Origin: Bacteroidaceae bacterium
GTDB taxonomy: Bacteria > Bacteroidota > Bacteroidia > Bacteroidales > Bacteroidaceae
Direction: 5' to 3'
Assembly: GCA_017451695.1 (NCBI GenBank)
Contig: JAFTNW010000028.1
Coordinates: 1 to 36,879 of the forward strand
Length of the DNA: 36,879 nt
Shown one piece after another: positions 1-6,554 of this stretch. The position numbers were made by a program, and so were the translations under genes. The notes beneath the pieces are model-generated. The model had not been told where the DNA came from. It was given only the letters and a program-made list of their open reading frames with translations, and made no database searches. Position 1 is the stretch's first letter. Each line of letters begins with the position of its first letter.

Positions 1-51
1 AATGGTCACGCATAGCATAGCCGAAGGTTATGCCGCGTGGGGTGCGGTCGC

Positions 52-485
52 GAAGCGATTAAAAAATGTCAATTACCGCGAAGCGGTGATAGAGGCTATT
101 GTTGAGCAATGGTCATGTGTAGCATAGCCGAAGGTTATGCCACATGGGTTGCGTTTGTCAAAGACAACAACAATAGACTCAATGGGATGGCCCCGAAGGG
201 GACAAAGACTATATTCCACAAAAAATGGAACCGCAAGGTTCCATTTTTTTATTACTCCTTCAGAGCTAATCGCAGAGCCATAGGTCACGCGCAGTGTAGC
301 CACAGGTTACACCGTGCGGGTGGCGTTTGCGAAGCGATTAAAAAATGTCAATTACCGCGAAGCGGTGATAGAGACTATTGTTGAGCAATGGTCATGTGTA
401 GCATAGCCGAAGGTTATGCCACATGGGTTGCGTTTGTCAAAGACAACAACAATAGACTCAATGGGATGGCCCCGAAGGGGACAAA
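52..485. repeat. 155-bp direct repeat pair of hairpin-rich noncoding DNA
   Basis: Positions 52-206 and 331-485 are almost identical (offset 279 bp; one clear difference is gaggct versus gagact). Each copy contains several short inverted repeats closed by a GAA loop: ACCGC-GAA-GCGGT, a GCC-GAA-GGT stem flanked by further pairing, and CCCC-GAA-GGGG. A related, more diverged segment precedes each copy (1-51 and about 282-330). Short frames run through the block, but they are the same repeat read in several phases and resemble no protein. The block is probably an intergenic structured repeat family; its function is unknown. Confidence 0.85.
220..249. terminator. Hairpin with T-tract between the repeat copies
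   Basis: A perfect 13-bp stem (AAAAAATGGAACC at 220-232, loop GCAA, complement at 237-249) runs into T residues on the plus strand and, through its A-rich arm, on the minus strand. It has the form of a bidirectional intrinsic terminator, but no gene in the window ends here, so it may serve a gene upstream of position 1 or belong to the repeat block. Confidence 0.5.
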
Positions 486-806
486 TACTTTACTATAAAA
501 ACGGCCTGAATAGCAATCATCAAGCATAACAACTCTCCCTCTTAGCGAAGAGGGAGTACCCGTAGGGGGAGGGAGTTCTTACGTGGTTACTCTGTACGAA
601 ACACAGCAAAGTTTTGTATTCACGAACCCACTACCGCTCGGCAAAGTAAATGCATTTCCTTTTCGCTCGCTTAATCATGGCTTTCCAATGTTAGCGTTAG
701 CACAGTGCAAAGGGTGAAAAGAGAGTTCTGTATTTAATTTGAATTTTGTTTATTTGTTATAGCTCCTAGCGAAGCCGGGAGCAATAACTTTGTTTTATTA
801 ATTTCA
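486..806. other. Noncoding stretch with further hairpins
   Basis: I see no credible gene. It holds a 9-bp hairpin CTCCCTCTT-AGCG-AAGAGGGAG near 536-557 with a following GGGGGAGGGAG run, and a second stem near 757-789 (GTTAT.GCTCC pairing with GGGAGC.ATAAC) that again has a GCGAAG apical segment. Around 630-675 it carries a weak relative of the CAAAGTAAA / CGCTCG motif found at 4300-4350 and 34055-34095. Confidence 0.5.
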
Positions 807-838
807 CTTGATTTTAATTATACGAATATGTATTTTTG
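807..838 (+). promoter_or_regulatory. Bacteroidota-type promoter of the CoiA-SLOG gene
   Basis: CTTG at 807-810 and TATTTTTG at 831-838 are 20 bp apart, matching the Bacteroidota pattern TTTG-N19/21-TAnnTTTG. Predicted transcription start is about 845, just upstream of the ATG at 858, so the 5' leader would be very short. Confidence 0.65.
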
Positions 839-857
839 TCGCTTAAATATAAGATAG

Positions 858-2285
858 ATGGGCGAATTAAAATACAAATACGCTTTTGATGAAATAGGAA
901 ATATTGTTTCAATAGAAGACTTTACAAAAGAATCAAGCAAACTGCATACATTCAAATGCATTGTATGTGGTGGCGAGTTACGCCCAAGAGCCATCGGTAG
1001 TAAACATAGAAGAGCACATTTTTATCACAAGGAAGTTGTTTCGTGTAATGGAGAAACTTACTTACATAAACTTGGAAAATTGTATATAAAACAACATTTT
1101 GACAATTCTGATAAATTTTGTATTTCTTACGAAGTTTCTAAAACTTGTAAAGAACATAATTGCAATCTCAGAAACTATAATTGCCATAAAGAACACGAAA
1201 TTAATCAAGTTGATTTAAAAGAGTTCTACGATACTTGCACGATAGAAGCACCAATTAAAGGATTTGTTGCAGATTTGTTACTTACAAATTCCAAAAATCC
1301 CAATATTCCACCTACTCTAATTGAGATATGCGTCACTCATCCTTGTGAAGATGAAAAAAAGCAATCTGAATTAAAAATCATAGAAATATCCATAAAAACA
1401 GAGAAAGATATTGAAAACCTTTTTTCAGATGGTTTTTTATCTGAAAACTTAAATAAAAGGATTGGAAATAAAATTGAATTCATTTCTTTTAAACGCAAAA
1501 TAGAAGAAAAATTAGTTTCTCCTATATCAAGATTTATATATTACCCCGCATTATCTCCTAACCCTTTTAAGAATAATATACAATGCAGTTTAGCCGATGG
1601 CAAAATATTTAAAGAATCCATTGTTGAACTAAACGTTGTTAACAATAAACATTATTTAGAGGATGATTACTTCATTGTCTACAATTGGTTAGCTAATCGT
1701 ATTAAACTTAAAAGGTGTAATATGTGTAAATTTTATTATGCAACAATGTATGATGAATATGCCTTTTGTAGATTGAGTACCAAATATGGCAAGCCAAAGT
1801 TCCCAGAAATGGAATATGCTGAAAAATGCAATAGCTATAGAAAATCAGATTATTTGCTTTCATATTCTGAAAATGGAGATTGCAAAATATCAAATCTGAC
1901 AAATGTACAAACCAACACAAAAGAAGAATATCGTGTTATAATAGCAGGAAGTAGTGGATTCAATGATTATACATTATTTGAGAATAAATGCAATCATTTT
2001 CTTTCTGAGAAAATCAAAACACATAATATAATAATTCTTTCAGGAACATCATATAGAATATCTAGTATTATTAACAGGTACTCATACGAGCACAATCTAA
2101 TCACAATTCCATTTGATGCAGAATGGGGGAAGTATAGTCAATGCGCTGGAAATATATCTAATGAAAAGATGATAAATTTTGCAGATGCAGTTATTGCATT
2201 TTGGGATGGAAAAAGTAAATTTACTAAAAATCTAATAGATATGGCAAAATCAAAAGGACTACCAACAGTTGTTGTAAAATTCTAA
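858..2285 (+). CDS. CoiA-like zinc-finger/nuclease protein fused to a SLOG (DUF2493-type) domain
   Basis: A 475-residue protein with two recognisable parts. Residues about 30-160 resemble competence protein CoiA-type proteins: a metal-binding cluster C34-x2-C37, H54, H57, C63, then a PDDEXK-like segment with D139 (GFVADLLL) and E156 (LIEICVTH); the lysine of the classic E-x-K is replaced. A second cysteine cluster (C287-x2-C290, C304, C324) lies in the middle. Residues about 358-475 match the YspA/DUF2493 branch of SLOG Rossmann domains (VIIAGSSGF, FADAVIAFWDGKS, final VVVKF). SLOG domains are known or proposed nucleotide-ligand sensors in conflict systems, so a nuclease gated by a nucleotide signal is a reasonable inference. 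The usual GARGAD-like loop is degenerate here (SGTSYRIS). The coding sequence is more AT-rich than the core genes nearby, suggesting transfer. No partner gene is adjacent on the same strand. Confidence 0.75.
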   Translation: MGELKYKYAFDEIGNIVSIEDFTKESSKLHTFKCIVCGGELRPRAIGSKHRRAHFYHKEVVSCNGETYLHKLGKLYIKQHFDNSDKFCISYEVSKTCKEHNCNLRNYNCHKEHEINQVDLKEFYDTCTIEAPIKGFVADLLLTNSKNPNIPPTLIEICVTHPCEDEKKQSELKIIEISIKTEKDIENLFSDGFLSENLNKRIGNKIEFISFKRKIEEKLVSPISRFIYYPALSPNPFKNNIQCSLADGKIFKESIVELNVVNNKHYLEDDYFIVYNWLANRIKLKRCNMCKFYYATMYDEYAFCRLSTKYGKPKFPEMEYAEKCNSYRKSDYLLSYSENGDCKISNLTNVQTNTKEEYRVIIAGSSGFNDYTLFENKCNHFLSEKIKTHNIIILSGTSYRISSIINRYSYEHNLITIPFDAEWGKYSQCAGNISNEKMINFADAVIAFWDGKSKFTKNLIDMAKSKGLPTVVVKF

Positions 2286-2384
2286 TACGACAATTTTAAT
2301 TCACTAGTATATATGACATTAATTGCAAAATAATCTCAACTAAATTTGCATTATTACATTCGCCCAAACTATATCTGTGATATA

Positions 2385-2422
2385 CAATTACCGTAAAGCG
2401 GTGATAGAGGCTATTGTTGAGC
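2385..2422. repeat. 38-bp copy of the upstream repeat overlapping the reductase 3' end
   Basis: This segment matches 70-107 at all but two positions (ccgta versus ccgcg) and 349-386 at all but three, in the same orientation. Its right part (2411-2422) is the last three sense codons plus the stop codon of the minus-strand reductase gene. The CoiA-SLOG gene therefore lies between direct repeats, one of which overlaps a gene end, an arrangement often produced by site-specific insertion or by recombination. Confidence 0.7.
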
Positions 2423-3046
2423 CATTCTTTTCCCGGCTTCGTATGCTTTTTGCAAGTCTTCTTCCCAATGTGCATCACGCCAAGCATGCTTGGCCTCTTC
2501 AGAGAATCCTCCCAATTCGTACTTGTCATATTTTGCAACCTGACAAGTATTGTAGGCAACCAAGCGTTGAGGTTCGCCATGGGCTGTGGTGATACACCAT
2601 TCCATCGAGCCAAATCCGTTACTATTATTGCGTTCCGGTGTGCCGTTCATTGTTTCAACAAGCAACACGGGCATGCGTTTGGGCGCTGTCAGGCTATAGT
2701 CGTTGTAAGAGAGCCATGGGAAAGCCAAACGCTCAAGGAAGGCACGCATCTGCCCGGTTACTTCACCGAAATAGATGGGCGAACCGAGCACAAGAGCATC
2801 TCCCCAGGCAATATCCTCTAAAATGGGAGTAAGTGCATCCTTGAAACGGCAGATGTTCGATACCTTGCCTTTGAGTTTGCATGCCATGCACGACATACAA
2901 CCCTTATAGTCGAGGTCATAGAGACGTATGGTCTTAACCTCTATATCATTACCTGCCGATTTCGCGCCTTCGGCAAATTTCTGCAACAATTTTGCGGTAT
3001 TCATGCTCTTGCGAGGACCGCCATCGATGATTATTATCTTTTTCAT
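2411..3046 (-). CDS. Flavodoxin-like NAD(P)H-dependent oxidoreductase (iron-sulfur flavoprotein type)
   Basis: A 211-residue cytoplasmic protein of the NADPH-dependent FMN reductase/flavodoxin fold. The N-terminus (KKIIIIDGGPRKSMNTAKLL) is the strand and phosphate-binding loop for FMN. C50-x2-C53-x2-C56 with C66 is the cysteine pattern of iron-sulfur flavoproteins of this family. LVLGSPIYFGEVTGQM (near residues 86-101) is the second flavin-contacting segment. The substrate is unknown; related proteins reduce quinones, nitro compounds or disulfides. It is a single gene. A minus-strand -7 box lies at 3132-3139. Its last codons lie inside the 38-bp repeat at 2385-2422, so the exact C-terminus may have been altered by whatever placed that repeat. 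Confidence 0.85.
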   Translation of the reverse strand: MKKIIIIDGGPRKSMNTAKLLQKFAEGAKSAGNDIEVKTIRLYDLDYKGCMSCMACKLKGKVSNICRFKDALTPILEDIAWGDALVLGSPIYFGEVTGQMRAFLERLAFPWLSYNDYSLTAPKRMPVLLVETMNGTPERNNSNGFGSMEWCITTAHGEPQRLVAYNTCQVAKYDKYELGGFSEEAKHAWRDAHWEEDLQKAYEAGKRMAQQ

Positions 3047-3131
3047 TCTCTTTCGTATTTACTATTTTATAACTTATATTTAGCCCAAATGGTTTCATAC
3101 CAACTCATCGGTCTGCAACCAAGTAGCACCA

Positions 3132-3139
3132 CAAAGGTA
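3132..3139 (-). promoter_or_regulatory. -7 box for the flavodoxin-like reductase
   Basis: On the minus strand this reads TACCTTTG, matching TAnnTTTG. No good -33 TTTG is visible at 19-21 bp. The box is 86 bp upstream of the start codon. Confidence 0.45.
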
Positions 3140-3252
3140 AGTATAAAAGGGAAATAATTATGGGGCTTATCTATGTAATATCAAAAAGAATGTAGGCGGC
3201 GCCTCGGAAGAAAAAATAAACGAATTAACTGTGTTCTACTCACGGTTTATAC

Positions 3253-3463
3253 TATATTTGCGAAGTAATTGGTTATTTATCCATTTACAAGACATTTGAA
3301 AATATTTGCTCAATCGCTCTCGAATCACCACCTCGGACAATGAACGAGTTAATAATTACACATGTTGATAGTATGCGCAATAGGCGCAGGCTATCTCATA
3401 ATGTGTAATGGTTTGTGGTGAACCAGGAGGCGTATGACGAAGGTCTGCGCTTTTCTTTTTATA
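3253..3463 (+). promoter_or_regulatory. Promoter plus strongly structured leader (possible riboswitch or small RNA)
   Basis: A -7 box TATATTTG lies at 3253-3260, about 255 bp ahead of the next gene. The transcribed region can fold into nested helices: TCACCAC (3325-3331) with GTGGTGA (3415-3421), ATTACACAT (3355-3363) with ATGTGTAAT (3401-3409), GATAG (3367-3371) with CTATC (3391-3395), and TGCGC (3374-3378) with GCGCA (3384-3388). GCGCAG (3384-3389) can instead pair with CTGCGC (3445-3450), which is followed at once by TTTTCTTTTT, a terminator arrangement that excludes the apical stem. This is the architecture of a transcription-attenuating leader. I do not recognise a known class; a freestanding small RNA ending near 3460 is the alternative. 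Confidence 0.5.
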
Positions 3464-3515
3464 GTTAAGCGTAAGACACAAACAGGCAACTAAATGTTTA
3501 ACTATAAATTCAATT

Positions 3516-4016
3516 ATGATGAAAAGGCCTATTTTATTTTTAATGTGTATAGCAATAGCAACTTCATTTGCCTTTGCTCAAAAGAGTATTACAATTAAAG
3601 CTGGTACAATAGTTCCACTTCAAGCAGTAAAACAAATTAAAGCAGCAGATGTCAATGAAGGCGAAATTGTGGATTTCCAGGTTACGCATGATATTATTAT
3701 AGACAACTATATTGCAATACCAAGGGGGACCATAGCAAAAGGCATCGTAAATGAAGCCAAGAAGAGTTCCATTGCAGGAACTAAAGGGCGTTTGGTTATC
3801 AATATAAACAATCTTATTCTTCCGTCAGGAGAACAGATATTTTTTTCAAATACAACAGTAAGAATTTATGGCAAGAATAGGACCCCTTTAGCTGTTGTAT
3901 CAGCTATAATTGTTTGGCCTTGTATTTTTATTCCAGGAACAAAGGCTGTAATGCCACAAGGATATGAGGTGCTAGCCTCTGTAGCTGCAAACACTGAAAT
4001 CAAAATTGAGGAATAA
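3516..4016 (+). CDS. Small exported protein of unknown function
   Basis: A 166-residue protein with a clear signal peptide (MMKRPILFLMCIAIATSFAF, cleavage expected after the AFA before Q22), so probably periplasmic. The mature part begins ITIKAGTIVPLQAV and alternates short beta-strand-like segments (YIAIPRGTIAKGIV, GRLVININNLILPSG), resembling the beta-rich domains of periplasmic proteins that carry a GT.VP motif, such as the VirB10/TrbI C-terminal fold, but this is only a fold-level resemblance. A hydrophobic stretch near residues 125-140 (AVVSAIIVWPCIFIPG) could be a membrane segment. Two ATG codons are tandem at 3516 and 3519. The long structured leader at 3253-3463 is its only visible regulator. 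No function is assigned. Confidence 0.75.
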   Translation: MMKRPILFLMCIAIATSFAFAQKSITIKAGTIVPLQAVKQIKAADVNEGEIVDFQVTHDIIIDNYIAIPRGTIAKGIVNEAKKSSIAGTKGRLVININNLILPSGEQIFFSNTTVRIYGKNRTPLAVVSAIIVWPCIFIPGTKAVMPQGYEVLASVAANTEIKIEE

Positions 4017-4040
4017 AATTTCAAACAATCAACAATCTAC

Positions 4041-4081
4041 AACCGCTTCAACACTCCTTTTTGTTGGAGCGGTTTCTCTTT
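4041..4081 (+). terminator. Intrinsic terminator after the exported protein
   Basis: A 13-bp stem with one G-T pair (AACCGCTTCAACA at 4041-4053 with 4062-4074), 8-nt loop, followed by TCTCTTT. It lies 25 bp after the stop codon. Confidence 0.8.
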
Positions 4082-4197
4082 ACATACACCCCCCAGGGCA
4101 TTTTGGAGGGTATTTTAGCATTATTGTAAAAAGCGTGAATTGACACACCGCGTTGCCTATTTTATAGCAAATAACAATATCACATCATCAGCGCAAA

Positions 4198-4262
4198 AAA
4201 AGTAGCGCCAGCTACTTTGGATAATCTCATAAAACCAAGCCGCGCGGCTTGGTTTCTTTTTC
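4198..4262 (+). terminator. Tandem hairpins, the second a terminator
   Basis: AAAGTAGC-GCCA-GCTACTTT at 4198-4217 is followed by a perfect 24-bp palindrome at 4232-4255 (AAACCAAGCCGC and its complement) and then CTTTTTCTATTTT. No gene ends here on the plus strand within 180 bp, so they may back up the terminator at 4041 or form part of the lrgAB leader region. Confidence 0.55.
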
Positions 4263-4267
4263 TATTT

Positions 4268-4363
4268 TCCGTAATTTTGCAAACTAAAGTTTGCGAAAAT
4301 AGGTTGCACTCGCGGTAAATAGCCAAAGTAAACTTTGCTATTTGCTCGTTAGTACTATCTTTG
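4268..4363 (+). promoter_or_regulatory. lrgAB promoter inside an interspersed intergenic element
   Basis: TTTG at 4334-4337 and TATCTTTG at 4356-4363 (18-bp spacing) form a Bacteroidota-type promoter 30 bp ahead of lrgA. The upstream part (4268-4350) contains a hairpin TTTTGCAAACT/AGTTTGC.AAAA, a GCACTCGC motif and a second hairpin built on CAAAG-TAAA-CTTTG, then GCTCGTT. The same order of motifs recurs at about 34016-34095. Confidence 0.6.
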
Positions 4364-4392
4364 CAGGCGAATGAAAAACAGCATTCGACAAT

Positions 4393-4755
4393 ATGAAATA
4401 CATTGTGCAATTTGAGATAATACTCGCCATTTCGCTTATGGGCGAGTTACTGAACAGGATTATTCCCCTACCCGTGCCTGCAAGCATTTATGGAATGGCA
4501 ATATTGTTTACCGGCTTGTGTACCGGGCTCATTAAACTGAACATGGTGAGAGAGGCGGGCAAATTCCTTATATACATGATGCCCCTGATGTTTGTCCCTG
4601 CCGCTGTGGGCTTGCTCGACAATTGGGCAGTGATGAAGGAGTTTATTGTGGCCATTCTTGTTATATCGTTTGTGAGCACGCTGGCTGTGGTGGCCGTTAC
4701 CGGGCATGTTACGCAGTTTATCATAAACAGAAAAAGAAAGGAGGGTGGCAAATGA
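4393..4755 (+). CDS. lrgA: LrgA/CidA family membrane protein
   Basis: A 120-residue integral membrane protein with about four hydrophobic segments (roughly residues 5-22, 29-50, 62-78, 85-110). The order of motifs matches the CidA/LrgA (holin-like) family: MGELLNRIIPLPVPASIYGM at the N-terminus, then GLIKL and the MPLMFVPAAVGLLDN segment that is the family hallmark. LrgA pairs with LrgB; the pair is linked in other bacteria to murein hydrolase control, programmed lysis and, in more recent work, pyruvate or glycolate transport. The stop codon overlaps the lrgB start (ATGA at 4752-4755), implying translational coupling. Confidence 0.9.
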   Translation: MKYIVQFEIILAISLMGELLNRIIPLPVPASIYGMAILFTGLCTGLIKLNMVREAGKFLIYMMPLMFVPAAVGLLDNWAVMKEFIVAILVISFVSTLAVVAVTGHVTQFIINRKRKEGGK

Positions 4756-5444
4756 GAGAGTTTTTCACAGAGTCGCTTTTCTTTGGCGCAGCACTCAGCA
4801 TGGGTATATATGTTTTAGGATTGTATATAAAAAAAAGGTACTCGTTTTTCTTGTTCAACCCTGTGCTGATAGCCATTGCGGGAACCATTGCCACGCTGCT
4901 TGTCTTAGACATTGATTACAGCACATACAACCGTGGCGCAAAATACATAAGCTATCTGCTCACGCCCGCCACGGTGGCACTTGCCATTCCGTTATACGAA
5001 CAGGTGAGCCTGTTGCGAAAGAATTTTACCGCCATTATGGTGGGCATTGCATCGGGAGTTTTAGCAAGTTTCTGTTCCATTTTTGCCATGGCGCTGCTCT
5101 TTGCGCTTAACCACACCGAGTATGTTACCCTGTTGCCTAAATCAATAACCACGGCAATAGGCATTGGGCTGTCGCAGGAGCTTGGCGGCTATGTGGCCAT
5201 CACCGTATCGGCAATAATCATTACCGGGTTGTTTGGAAATATTGCGGGCGAGGTGTTGTGCCGAATTTTCGGGATAAAGCACCCTATTGCAAAAGGGCTA
5301 TCCATTGGCACGGCCACGCATGTCATGGGCACGGCAAAGGCTATGGAGATGGGCGAGGTTGAGGGCGCCATGAGTAGTCTGTCGGTGGCAGTGGCGGGCG
5401 CCCTCACCGTGGCAGCTGCGATATTCTTCGAAGGACTTATTTAA
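4752..5444 (+). CDS. lrgB: LrgB family membrane protein
   Basis: A 230-residue membrane protein that begins at the ATG overlapping the lrgA stop codon (ATGA); an in-frame start further upstream at 4623 would lie inside lrgA and is rejected. It has about six to eight hydrophobic segments. The LrgB/YohK family signature is clear: LLTPATVALAIPLYEQ (about residues 75-90), the LLPKSITTAIGIGLSQELGG segment and the HPIAKGLSIGTATHVMGTAK segment. It is expected to act with LrgA in the inner membrane in control of lysis or export of small organic acids; the exact role in Bacteroidota is not established. Confidence 0.9.
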   Translation: MREFFTESLFFGAALSMGIYVLGLYIKKRYSFFLFNPVLIAIAGTIATLLVLDIDYSTYNRGAKYISYLLTPATVALAIPLYEQVSLLRKNFTAIMVGIASGVLASFCSIFAMALLFALNHTEYVTLLPKSITTAIGIGLSQELGGYVAITVSAIIITGLFGNIAGEVLCRIFGIKHPIAKGLSIGTATHVMGTAKAMEMGEVEGAMSSLSVAVAGALTVAAAIFFEGLI

Positions 5445-5520
5445 TAATTTGCCCGATTTATTGATAAAAGGTTGCGTAACTTAAAGATTTTGCATACTTT
5501 AGCCGAAAACTAACAAAGCC

Positions 5521-5940
5521 ATGATTATTGCAGTAGATTTCGACGGTACCATAGTTGAACATAAATATCCCGAGATTGGCAGGGAAAGACCATTTGCCAT
5601 TACCACATTGAGAATGCTTATAGAGCAACGCCATCGTCTTATATTATGGACCGTGCGCAAGGGCGACCTGTTGCAAGAAGCTGTCGATTGGTGCAAGGAG
5701 CGCGGTGTGGAGTTTTATGCCGTGAACAAGAACTACCCCGAGGAGCAGGTGGAAACAGGCGGCGGGTACAGCAAGATAAATGCCGAGATGTTCATTGACG
5801 ACTGCAACCTTGGCGGCATACCCGATTGGGGAAAAATCTACCAGATGATTACCGAAAACAAATCGTGGGAGGAGCTTTACCTTGGTAGCAGCAAGGAGAG
5901 TGAAATGCCCAAAAAGAAAAAAAGAGGATGGTTTTGGTAA
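5521..5940 (+). CDS. HAD-superfamily hydrolase (BT0820-like)
   Basis: A 139-residue single-domain HAD phosphatase-like protein. Motif I is DFDGT (residues 6-10, nucleophile D6 and acid/base D8), motif II is the T in LILWTVRKGD, and MFIDDCNLGG supplies the acidic motif IV. There is essentially no cap domain, and the length and sequence recall the small Bacteroides HAD proteins typified by BT0820. The substrate is unknown. The tail is very basic (KKKKRGWFW), perhaps binding nucleic acid or membrane. A plausible promoter is TTG at 5472-5474 with TACTTTAG at 5495-5502. It ends in its own terminator at 5974, so it is a single gene. Confidence 0.8.
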   Translation: MIIAVDFDGTIVEHKYPEIGRERPFAITTLRMLIEQRHRLILWTVRKGDLLQEAVDWCKERGVEFYAVNKNYPEEQVETGGGYSKINAEMFIDDCNLGGIPDWGKIYQMITENKSWEELYLGSSKESEMPKKKKRGWFW

Positions 5941-5973
5941 ACAGGCGTTGCAATTAAAAGTGTTTACGAATAT

Positions 5974-6009
5974 AAAACAGCAAATGAACGCGTTCATTTG
6001 CTGTTTTTA
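5974..6009 (+). terminator. Perfect palindromic terminator after the HAD gene
   Basis: 17-bp arms with no spacer (AAAACAGCAAATGAACG at 5974-5990 and its complement at 5991-6007) ending in a T run. It lies 34 bp after the HAD stop codon. Confidence 0.85.
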
Positions 6010-6170
6010 TGTCAGTGTGGTTGCAAGAAATACCATTTGAACAGGTGTCATACAAGGAGCGCACGAAGGTTTTTATATACTATTTTATCTGTTATTTAAC
6101 AAAAATGTGAGCAATTTTCACAGCAAAGTGGGTATATACCATATTTTTTCAAAAAAAACTGACACAAAGC

Positions 6171-6201
6171 CTTGTTTTCTGTTTTTTTCTTTATACATTT
6201 G
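6171..6201 (+). promoter_or_regulatory. Promoter of the threonine leader-apgM-thrC transcript
   Basis: CTTG at 6171-6174 and TACATTTG at 6194-6201 are separated by exactly 19 bp. Transcription would start near 6208, about 35 nt before the leader peptide start at 6242. Confidence 0.7.
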
Positions 6202-6241
6202 CCAATGAGCAATTAAAAATATTGCATTTTATCAAAAGAAA

Positions 6242-6349
6242 ATGAACGAGTACTATCTACATACAACGGCTTCCCGAGGTTCCACTACCGGCACTACCGG
6301 TGGTTACACTCGCCGTTGCACATCGACCGGTACCACCCTTTGGGGGTAG
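6242..6349 (+). CDS. Threonine operon leader peptide
   Basis: A 35-codon reading frame, ATG at 6242 to TAG at 6347-6349, lying between a consensus promoter and apgM-thrC. Eleven of its 35 codons are threonine (codons 8, 9, 15, 16, 18, 19, 23, 27, 29, 31, 32), in four Thr-Thr pairs (HTTAS, STTGTTGG, TGTT). That density, directly ahead of threonine biosynthesis genes, is the hallmark of a ribosome-mediated attenuator: scarce Thr-tRNA stalls the ribosome in the leader and changes folding of the downstream RNA. The peptide itself probably has no other role. It is too short for ordinary gene callers. Confidence 0.85.
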   Translation: MNEYYLHTTASRGSTTGTTGGYTRRCTSTGTTLWG

Positions 6350-6490
6350 GGATAGTATTTTTGTTTCTGCGTGAAACATATTTTCAGCATTTTATTTTTT
6401 TCAACTGATTGACAGGTGGTCGCAAAGACACTGTTCGGTCTTTCCATTATTTTTTATAATAATGGTTGCGCATATATATTTGCGCAGAGA
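6299..6490 (+). promoter_or_regulatory. Threonine attenuator region with alternative pairings
   Basis: Three segments can pair in competing ways. GGTGGT at 6299-6304 (codons 20-21) and GGTGGT at 6415-6420 both complement ACCACC at 6332-6337 (Thr codons 31-32). Downstream lie AAAGAC/GTCTTT (6424-6429 with 6438-6443) followed by CCATTATTTTTT, an 8-bp hairpin CCATTATT/AATAATGG (6444-6451 with 6458-6465), and TGCGCA repeated at 6467-6472 and 6481-6486, which competes with CGCAA/TTGCG (6421-6425 with 6466-6470). The 1:2 versus 2:3 logic resembles classical amino-acid attenuators, but which hairpin terminates is not certain by eye. A -7-like TATATTTG at 6475-6482 might be a second, attenuation-independent promoter. 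Confidence 0.55.
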
Positions 6491-6554
6491 GGTTTCATTT
6501 TGTAACAACAAGATGAACAATTAATAAATATTTATACTACAAGATTTGAACTTT

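Noticed and set aside
109..384. Small protein gene in the leftmost repeat block
   Set aside because: It reads through the duplicated hairpin repeat and a terminator-like stem and has no coding character.
3325..3460. Signal recognition particle RNA or 6S RNA
   Set aside because: The conserved SRP apical motif is absent and the helices do not form the open-bubble rod of 6S RNA; left as an unassigned structured leader.
4623..4751. Longer N-terminus for LrgB
   Set aside because: It would lie wholly inside lrgA in another frame; the ATGA overlap at 4752 and the family N-terminus support the shorter protein.
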